Shown here piece by piece: positions 1-4,555 of a stretch of 8,675 nucleotides of DNA. The stretch is taken from the NCBI GenBank assembly GCA_025934475.1, contig JAICXZ010000083.1, forward strand, positions 1-8,675. The letters are read 5' to 3'. Made by a program: the position numbers and the translations under genes. The first letter of the stretch is position 1. Each line of letters opens with the position of its first letter. Source of the stretch: Mucilaginibacter sp. GTDB lineage: Bacteria; Bacteroidota; Bacteroidia; Sphingobacteriales; Sphingobacteriaceae. The notes beneath the pieces were generated by a model. That model was not told the origin of the DNA and made no database searches. It worked only from the letters and a program-made list of their open reading frames with translations.

Positions 1-120
1 ATCGTGTATAGCTATAATGGCCTTCAGGCCAGTATCGGGATCATTGCAAAAAACTATCTTTTGATGGCCAAAAGCATTCATCTGACCAAATAGTGTTTCG
101 CTGGTGTTTTGGGCTAGCAT
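1..120 (-). CDS. Leucine/Glu/Phe/Val dehydrogenase, N-terminal 40 residues (runs off window)
   Basis: Reading leftwards from the ATG at 120-118, 40 codons are open to the window edge. The visible protein starts [18 protein letters not shown] and continues with [22 protein letters not shown]. The block [18 protein letters not shown] is the conserved N-terminal signature of leucine dehydrogenases and relatives (Bacillus LeuDH has [19 protein letters not shown]). These are cytosolic NAD-dependent enzymes that reversibly deaminate branched-chain amino acids to 2-oxo acids. The catalytic Lys and the NAD-binding domain lie outside the window, so substrate preference (Leu, Val, Phe or Glu) cannot be settled. 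The start is supported by a promoter placing transcription about 28 nt upstream. No Shine-Dalgarno is seen, as usual in Bacteroidota. The gene is oriented like the beta-helix genes to its right but has its own promoter. Confidence 0.87.
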   Translation of the reverse strand, partial: MLAQNTSETLFGQMNAFGHQKIVFCNDPDTGLKAIIAIHD

Positions 121-153
121 TATGATTGTAAAAGTACCTGTTCAGGGTACCGA

Positions 154-184
154 CAAAAGTATAGGTTTTTTTGATTGCCACAAA
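154..184 (-). promoter_or_regulatory. Bacteroidota-type promoter of the dehydrogenase gene
   Basis: On the minus strand TTTG (184-181) is followed by a 19-nt spacer and TACTTTTG (161-154). This is an exact match to the Bacteroidota -7 consensus TAnnTTTG with a -33 TTTG at normal spacing. Transcription would start near 149, giving a leader of about 28 nt. Confidence 0.7.
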
Positions 185-208
185 CTTAATTGCTTATTAG
201 TTCATAAA

Positions 209-232
209 AACGATATTATTTAACGGATCGTT
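209..232 (-). terminator. Weak candidate terminator of the 280-1983 gene
   Basis: On the minus strand AACGAT, a 12-nt loop and ATCGTT form a 6-bp stem that runs into TTTTT. It lies about 48 nt past the stop codon of the upstream lipoprotein gene. The stem is short and has only two G-C pairs, so this is a tentative call. Nothing stronger was seen between that stop and the next promoter. Confidence 0.3.
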
Positions 233-279
233 ATTACAATGTCGTAAAGCGATTTTAAGTTTGGGGCAATTGTGACCGA

Positions 280-1983
280 TTACAACTTAACGGCAATGTT
301 TGACCCTACCGATGCCCCGTTTTGCAAAACCACGTTAAGCGCTTTGGGCACGCCGCTAATTGTAGTTCCCGCCATCGTGACATTATCGGTAACCAGGCCG
401 GCCTTTGCGCTATATATGGTTACCACGAACGATTTTAAATTGGAGACTGTGCCCCCGATTATGGCGATATTGCCAGGGCAAGTGTCGACTATTACTGCGG
501 CATTGGCCGTGCCATTGCCATTGAATTTGGTGTTTTGGATTTTGACCGCACTGGTTCCCTGAAAGTTAACCATATTTTTATTCTGTCCCGCTGTCAACAT
601 GCATCCCGAAATAACCAGGTTTTGCGTATTAAAATAGGCGTGAATGCAATCGCCGGCGGTACCGGAAATATTATCGCCGCTAATGGTAATACCGTTGGAG
701 CCTGTTCCACCGTTGATCAATATTCCTGCTCCAAGTGAGCTGGTGATGGTATTATTTTGCGTGGCACAGGATTTTGCGTCGGCAAATTCTATTGCTTCCT
801 GGCTCGAACCGCTAAATTGATTGGCTGTAACAGTTACTCCGGAACATGCCACCACGCTGCATCCAATGGTACCGGCAGTAAAAACATTATTGCTGATGAC
901 ACTATTTGTCATATGCCGAACTTCCATACACTCGGCTACCAGTTTTGCCGGCTTTGACGGCATTTTAAACGAATTACTGCTGATGGTCCAGCCAGACGTT
1001 AAAATTGCATCATTAGCTACACTTCCCCGAATCTCTGCACACGCCTCATTTACAGTTGATGCAGGTACCATACTTCTGTCTACCGCATTGTGGCTGAAGG
1101 TACCTCCCGTTGTTGATTTGGTCTCGGGATCATAATAAAACCCGATATATCCTGTATTTTGAATGGTACAATAGGTGATCGATGGATTATTGAAAGCGCC
1201 CGAAGCAATGCCATAGCCTGGAAACGATGATACGCTAACATATGATATCGACACATTATCGGCTGATATTCCAATTCCCGCTGCACCATTTGGATTTCCG
1301 GCCATGCTATTATTCCATTGCCCCACTATGCTGCCATTGGTGATGCTTGCTCCAGATGCAGCCAGGCTGATAGTGTAGGACCTGGTGCCGGTCATAGCGA
1401 TTGTAGCACCATTCAGATTCAATGCGTGTGAGACAACAAGCCCCGTTACGTTGAAAGTTTTGCCGGCTAGAAGTGTCACATTACCCACGTTTAGCAGTTG
1501 CTGCAGTGCCCTGGTGTCATCATGAATACCATCGCCGTATACGCCTGCCAGTGCCTGGGCCTGAACTGTAGGCGGGGCAGATGGCGTTGAGGGAGTCGTT
1601 GGTGTAGTGGTAGCGCCTGTAGCCGGCTTGGTGGTAGTTGTACCTGTACCCGTTTTAGTCGTCGTTCCGGTTGAAGGAGTTGCAGGTATGGTGGTGCCAG
1701 TGGCCGGTTTGGTGGTAGTTGTACCAGTACCCGTTTGGGTTGTGGTTCCGGTTGAAGGAGTTGGAGATTTAGGGGTTACCTGTGCAGTTCCCTGACCGCT
1801 GACAGCACCACTTTTTGCAGTATCAACGGCTGGGGTTTTACCGCTGGCCGCTGACGCAGTTGAATCAATGGTTTTATTTGTTGTTTTGGTCGAAATGGGT
1901 TCGGTTGGAACTATTTCATCCTTTTTGCAGGAAAATAAAGTGGCGAAAAACACCAATCCCAAAAGCACTGTAATCCTATTCAT
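280..1983 (-). CDS. Beta-helix lipoprotein A (pectate-lyase-like fold) with Thr-rich repeat linker
   Basis: 567 residues. A lipoprotein signal peptide (residues 1-18) ends in LFS-C19 followed by KKDE, so the mature protein should be lipid-anchored and possibly surface-exposed. Residues about 24-145 are a low-complexity Thr/Gly/Pro/Ser linker containing a 27-residue tandem repeat. From about 148 the segment YGDGIHDDTRALQQLL matches the N-terminal cap typical of Pectate_lyase_3-type right-handed beta-helices. The rest is rich in short Asn/Gly/Ser/Thr strands (SITNGSI, VISNNVF, TQNNTI) consistent with parallel beta-helix rungs up to the C-terminus. No type IX sorting domain is seen. The fold suggests glycan binding, lysis or epimerisation, but I recognise no specific enzyme family. 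Conserved charged positions shared with the paralogue include D285/E287, E354/R356, E396/E399/D402 and H448. The ATG start directly precedes the signal peptide. Confidence 0.85.
   Translation of the reverse strand: MNRITVLLGLVFFATLFSCKKDEIVPTEPISTKTTNKTIDSTASAASGKTPAVDTAKSGAVSGQGTAQVTPKSPTPSTGTTTQTGTGTTTTKPATGTTIPATPSTGTTTKTGTGTTTTKPATGATTTPTTPSTPSAPPTVQAQALAGVYGDGIHDDTRALQQLLNVGNVTLLAGKTFNVTGLVVSHALNLNGATIAMTGTRSYTISLAASGASITNGSIVGQWNNSMAGNPNGAAGIGISADNVSISYVSVSSFPGYGIASGAFNNPSITYCTIQNTGYIGFYYDPETKSTTGGTFSHNAVDRSMVPASTVNEACAEIRGSVANDAILTSGWTISSNSFKMPSKPAKLVAECMEVRHMTNSVISNNVFTAGTIGCSVVACSGVTVTANQFSGSSQEAIEFADAKSCATQNNTITSSLGAGILINGGTGSNGITISGDNISGTAGDCIHAYFNTQNLVISGCMLTAGQNKNMVNFQGTSAVKIQNTKFNGNGTANAAVIVDTCPGNIAIIGGTVSNLKSFVVTIYSAKAGLVTDNVTMAGTTISGVPKALNVVLQNGASVGSNIAVKL
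1586..1764 (-). repeat. 81-bp (27-residue) tandem repeat in the lipoprotein A linker
   Basis: Two well-matched copies lie at 1616-1682 and 1697-1763, offset by exactly 81 bp (27 codons). A partial third copy starts at 1586 (GTTGAGGGAGTCG compared with GTTGAAGGAGTTG). Each unit encodes roughly PSTGTTTxTGTG followed by TTTTKPATG. The period is a whole number of codons, so copy-number changes would keep the frame. Confidence 0.8.
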
Positions 1984-1989
1984 TCGGAG

Positions 1990-2007
1990 TTTAAATTAAC
2001 CTGGTAG
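1990..2007 (-). other. Leader motif shared by both lipoprotein genes, copy A
   Basis: CTACCAGGTTAATTTAAA on the minus strand ends 7 nt before the ATG of lipoprotein A. It matches the copy before lipoprotein B at 16 of 18 positions. It could be a retained remnant of the duplication or a shared translational or regulatory element. Confidence 0.45.
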
Positions 2008-2060
2008 ATATGGTTGTTTTATACCCCGCGCAACGATAAATAGTTACATTATTGATATAA

Positions 2061-2068
2061 TATTTTTG
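2061..2068 (+). promoter_or_regulatory. Isolated -7-like box TATTTTTG
   Basis: This is an exact TAnnTTTG match on the plus strand, with no TTG at the expected -33 position. It would place a start near 2074, upstream of the 31-codon ORF and its terminator. In such AT-rich DNA a chance match is quite likely. Confidence 0.22.
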
Positions 2069-2167
2069 TTTTAGTTAATTTTTCTAAGCCAATAACCTAA
2101 AAATATTTCCAATATCCAGAAAAGCGACTATAGATAATATTCATAAAAAACTACAAACAAATAAGTT

Positions 2168-2263
2168 ATGAAATTCCGATTCTTAAACCATCGCGTTGAC
2201 AGCACATTAAACAAAGTTGCCGTGTTTAAAATCGATCCTATTCCAATACGGGACATAGAATAG
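2168..2263 (+). CDS. Possible 31-residue small protein
   Basis: The ATG at 2168 opens 31 codons ending in TAG at 2261-2263. The peptide begins MKFRFLNHRVDSTLNKVAVF and ends KIDPIPIRDIE. It is not recognised. In its favour, the stop codon abuts the hairpin terminator that begins at 2264, and a -7-like box lies about 100 nt upstream. An in-frame TAA sits two codons before the ATG, so it cannot extend upstream. Against it, there is no full promoter, no Shine-Dalgarno and no recognisable family, and ORFs of this length are common by chance. It would be transcribed towards lipoprotein B and share that gene's terminator. Confidence 0.2.
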   Translation: MKFRFLNHRVDSTLNKVAVFKIDPIPIRDIE

Positions 2264-2294
2264 AAAAGCCTGGCAGCTTAGCTACCAGGCTTTT
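2264..2294. terminator. Rho-independent terminator, probably bidirectional
   Basis: AAAAGCCTGG (2264-2273) pairs perfectly with CCAGGCTTTT (2285-2294). A further AGC/GCT pairing lies inside, past one C/A mismatch, with a TTA loop. It lies 22 nt past the stop of lipoprotein B on the minus strand. The A/T-rich outer stem supplies a T4 tract in both directions, so it could also end plus-strand transcripts arriving from about 2070-2263. Confidence 0.8.
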
Positions 2295-2316
2295 GAAGAT
2301 TATATGTGGGAAATAT

Positions 2317-3723
2317 TTATTGCGGTAAGCTGATATTTGTTCCCAGTATCCCGCCGTTCAACAGAACCTGAACCAGCGTCCTTGGTACACCTGTTATGGT
2401 GACACCCGATAGCCCCACGTTGTCGGTTACCAAACCGGCTGTTGAGTTATATACATTAATAGCACATGACTTGAAGTTTGACACCGAACCGCCGGTCATT
2501 GTTATACCGCCTGGGCAATTATCCAGTTGAAGTGCCGTATTGCCAAGTCCATTGCCATTCATAGTTGTGTTTACAATTTTAACGGCGCTTGATTGTTGCA
2601 GTTCTATACCGTAAGGGCTTGCTATGGTTGATGATAATTTACAGCCTGATATGGTAAGATTGATTGTTTTCTTATAAGCATGGATACCTGCCTGTGCTGC
2701 CCCCGATATTACATCGCCGTTCAACTGTATTCCATTACTACCGGTACCGCCGTCAATCAAAATCCCATCGGCATATGAACTTAATATCTTGTTGTTCCAG
2801 GTTTTGCAGTTAATACAGTCGGCAAATTCAATTCCCTCCAGTTTGGTTGCACTGGTTGTATTGTTCTCGAGCACGTCACCAGTGCAAGCAACCATGCTCA
2901 GGCCCATGCTACCGGCGGTAGTAACATTATTTGCAATGTAAGAGTTATTACAAAATCTTATCTCAGCACATGCACCTGTCCAGCTGGCAGGCAGTACCGG
3001 CATTTTGAGGATGTTGTTGGTAATGGTCCAGTTGGTTGTGGTAACGCTTGAATTGTTTGCGCTTCCACGTATACCCAGGGCCATTTGTGTCACAGTAGAT
3101 GCTGGAACCATGCTACGGTCTATAACATTGTTACTGAACACGCCACCATGGGTTGCGGCACTTTCGGCATCGTAAAAATAGCCAATGTAGCCTGTGTTCG
3201 AAATATTACAGTAAGTTACCTTTGAACCATTTACCGCACCGGCAACGATCCCGTAAGATGAAAAATTAGCAATATTAACATGTGAAATCGAACAGTTATT
3301 AGCCAGTACGTAAATTCCGCCGTATCCGCTTGGATTGCCAGGCATATAGCTGCTCCATTGTCCTTGAATTGTACCGTTGGTAATGCTTACGTTTCCGCCT
3401 CTTACCCACAGTGCAAACCCGTAACCGGTATTGGTAAAGTTGATGGTAGCACCATTTAAATTCAGGGAATGTGTTACTGTAAGATCGGTTACATTATAAG
3501 TTTTTCCTGCAATCAGGGTTACGTCACCTGCGTCAAGCTGGCTCTGGAGTGACCAGGTATCATTGCCGGCATAGGCATCGGTTTTGGCAGTACCGGCCTT
3601 TAGCGCTGCCGTGTGTATGCTTGGGGAATCAGTTGTTTCAGGTGTAACATTGTCTTTTTTACAAGACAATAAGAAGTTAGTCAGGATCAGGCATAGCGAT
3701 CCCCAAAGTGCTGCTTTTTTCAT
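2317..3723 (-). CDS. Beta-helix lipoprotein B, paralogue of lipoprotein A
   Basis: 468 residues. The signal peptide (residues 1-20) ends in LLS-C21 followed by KKDN, marking a lipoprotein. Only about 25-30 linker residues (about 22-50) separate the anchor from the beta-helix, against about 120 in lipoprotein A. From residue 60 to the end it aligns with A almost without gaps at an offset of 99-101 residues. Shared landmarks are IDRSMVPASTV (201), GYIGYFYDAE (178), EGIEFADC (296), GILIDGGTGSNGI (320) and STAGLVTDNV. The N-terminal cap is degenerate: YAGNDTWSLQSQL replaces the YGDGIHDDTRALQQL of A, so two of its Asp residues are lost. The fold points to extracellular glycan recognition or processing, with no specific enzyme family recognisable. 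No sorting domain and no SusC/D partner are visible. The ATG is immediately followed by a Lys-Lys signal-peptide start. Confidence 0.85.
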   Translation of the reverse strand: MKKAALWGSLCLILTNFLLSCKKDNVTPETTDSPSIHTAALKAGTAKTDAYAGNDTWSLQSQLDAGDVTLIAGKTYNVTDLTVTHSLNLNGATINFTNTGYGFALWVRGGNVSITNGTIQGQWSSYMPGNPSGYGGIYVLANNCSISHVNIANFSSYGIVAGAVNGSKVTYCNISNTGYIGYFYDAESAATHGGVFSNNVIDRSMVPASTVTQMALGIRGSANNSSVTTTNWTITNNILKMPVLPASWTGACAEIRFCNNSYIANNVTTAGSMGLSMVACTGDVLENNTTSATKLEGIEFADCINCKTWNNKILSSYADGILIDGGTGSNGIQLNGDVISGAAQAGIHAYKKTINLTISGCKLSSTIASPYGIELQQSSAVKIVNTTMNGNGLGNTALQLDNCPGGITMTGGSVSNFKSCAINVYNSTAGLVTDNVGLSGVTITGVPRTLVQVLLNGGILGTNISLPQ

Positions 3724-3738
3724 TTTTTTAGATAATAA

Positions 3739-3756
3739 TTTAAATTAATCAGGTAG
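3739..3756 (-). other. Leader motif shared by both lipoprotein genes, copy B
   Basis: CTACCTGATTAATTTAAA on the minus strand ends 15 nt before the ATG of lipoprotein B. It matches copy A at 16 of 18 positions, although the nucleotides around it have diverged. Confidence 0.45.
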
Positions 3757-3934
3757 CTGCCTTGCCTTTTTTCGTTTTGAAAGGTGGCAAAAAATTAAAA
3801 TGTTAGTTTGACAATTAAATAATCCTGTGTAATAATGATTGCCCCTGCGAGAGAGCGGTAAATACTGCTAATTAAAACCGAACGTTAATTATAATTACAG
3901 GTGATATTGACTCTATAACTGGCCGGAGAACCCG

Positions 3935-3948
3935 ACCCACCTGTGGGT
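3935..3948. repeat. Small perfect palindrome
   Basis: ACCCAC-CT-GTGGGT is a perfect 6-bp inverted repeat. It is GC-rich within AT-rich surroundings. It is not next to the 3' end of any gene and has no directly adjoining T-tract, so I do not call it a terminator. An operator or structural role is possible. Confidence 0.35.
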
Positions 3949-4198
3949 AGACTTTTAAACCCTTTTTCCAAGAGGCCAATGTTTGTTGAACCCCTTTTAT
4001 CGATAACCTAACCGCTCTTCTAATCCGTGTCTTCACTTTAAATCCTATTAATCAGGAATTGTGGATTTTAACGTTACTAGCGTTGGCAAGGTTACCCTGA
4101 CAGTCAAATTATTTTAAACTATTGAGAAATAATTTAATCTTTACGATATTTTATAATTATTTCAATTAAAATTATATATGATTATATATACCATCATA

Positions 4199-4232
4199 TT
4201 TGACTCTACCGGCATAACTAGCCTTACTTTTG
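4199..4232 (+). promoter_or_regulatory. Promoter-like boxes upstream of the decayed region
   Basis: TTTG (4199-4202), a 22-nt spacer and TACTTTTG (4225-4232) match both Bacteroidota promoter boxes, though the spacer is slightly long. The only ATG soon after (4252) is followed by a stop within four codons. It may be the surviving promoter of the degraded gene at about 4342-4474 or a distal promoter for the ABC gene. Confidence 0.35.
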
Positions 4233-4271
4233 GAACACCAAAATCCAATTCATGAAACAATAAAGAAATAT

Positions 4272-4309
4272 TAACCGACTTCGGTTATATTATTCCTTTG
4301 TGAATAATA
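4272..4309. repeat. Two back-to-back small hairpins
   Basis: TAACCG-ACTT-CGGTTA (4272-4287) is directly followed by TATTATTC-CTTTGT-GAATAATA (4288-4309), with no base between them. Each stem is a perfect inverted repeat (6 and 8 bp). The second is entirely weak A/T apart from one G-C pair. They lie between the promoter-like boxes and the decayed fragment. The function is unknown. Confidence 0.4.
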
Positions 4310-4341
4310 AAATGTTATTTTTTGACATTCAATAGGGGTAA

Positions 4342-4474
4342 GCAGCTAAAATAACGGAGCATCTTCTTGCTTTATTGCGGGGAGGAAACTCAAAACGGCA
4401 TCGCTCAGAAAGTAAACCCCGAGGTTGAAACCGGGTATATGCCTAATTTGGCAGAAATTTATTGCCCTCTTTAA
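4342..4474 (+). pseudogene. Possible decayed start of a DinB-family gene
   Basis: One frame (4342-4428) reads AAKITEHLLALLRGGN before losing sense and stopping. An adjacent frame (4379-4474) reads IAQKVNPEV and then MPNLAEIY before a stop. DinB-family proteins of this phylum commonly begin with a helix of the form EHLxxLLxGGNAH, followed by an AVKxxxPE stretch and NLPYSIWQL. The two frames give these pieces in order but with a frameshift and missing residues between them. There is no start codon and no downstream helical bundle. The match is recalled by eye from family patterns and could be coincidence. Confidence 0.25.
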
Positions 4475-4537
4475 TCCATTTTTATGTAAACAAATCCTCT
4501 ATTCTGCCGGAAGTGGGTCAGCGTCTTCAAAAAAACA

Positions 4538-4545
4538 TAACTTTG
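4538..4545 (+). promoter_or_regulatory. -7 promoter box of the ABC exporter gene
   Basis: TAACTTTG is an exact match to TAnnTTTG and ends only 10 nt before the ATG at 4556. Transcription would start near 4550-4553, leaving a leader of only a few nucleotides. No TTG is seen at the usual -33 spacing. Confidence 0.5.
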
Positions 4546-4555
4546 TTTTCGTCGG

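Larger units (their letters stand above)
1984..2316. other. 333-nt intergenic region between the two beta-helix genes
   Basis: Besides the elements listed separately (shared leader motif at 1990-2007, a plus-strand -7-like box at 2061-2068, a 31-codon ORF at 2168-2263, the hairpin terminator at 2264-2294) this stretch is AT-rich and has no recognisable gene. The promoter of the lipoprotein A gene must lie here because the terminator cuts it off from the upstream paralogue, but I found no minus-strand match to TTTG-N19-TAnnTTTG. The nearest is CAACTTTG at 2219-2212, which lacks a well-placed -33 box. Confidence 0.6.
3724..4555. other. 832-nt region without an intact gene
   Basis: No intact ORF of convincing length was found. 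The region contains the shared leader motif (3739-3756), a small palindrome (3935-3948), a very AT-rich tract (about 4106-4200), a promoter-like pair of boxes (4199-4232), two adjacent hairpins (4272-4309), a possible decayed DinB-family fragment (4342-4474) and the ABC-gene promoter box (4538-4545). The number of short protein-like frames broken by stops suggests a site where a gene has decayed. No clear promoter for lipoprotein B was found in the first 150 nt. Confidence 0.6.

Noticed and set aside
272..1795. Several plus-strand ORFs of 60-104 codons inside the lipoprotein A gene
   Set aside because: They are shadows of the minus-strand reading frame. They have no family resemblance, and the Val/Pro-rich one at 1607-1795 is simply the antisense of the Thr/Gly-rich repeat.
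280..3723. Naming the beta-helix proteins pectate lyase, alginate lyase or polygalacturonase
   Set aside because: Only the fold and the N-terminal cap are supported. I could not identify the catalytic signature of any of these families.
280..3723. Polysaccharide utilisation locus
   Set aside because: No SusC/SusD pair, no regulator and no other glycan enzyme lies in the window. The neighbours are housekeeping-type genes.
2317..3850. Promoter for lipoprotein B at the minus-strand TAATTTTTTG near 3788-3797
   Set aside because: Spacing inside the -7 element is wrong and the TTG upstream is at a poor distance. In this AT-rich DNA it is not distinguishable from chance.
3935..3948. Palindrome ACCCAC-CT-GTGGGT as a terminator
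   Set aside because: No gene ends next to it, the effective loop is tight, and the T-rich DNA does not directly follow the stem.
4052..4117. Open 21-codon frame reading SGIVDFNVTSVGKVTLTVKLF
   Set aside because: It looks protein-like but follows a stop codon directly, has no start codon and matches no family I recognise.
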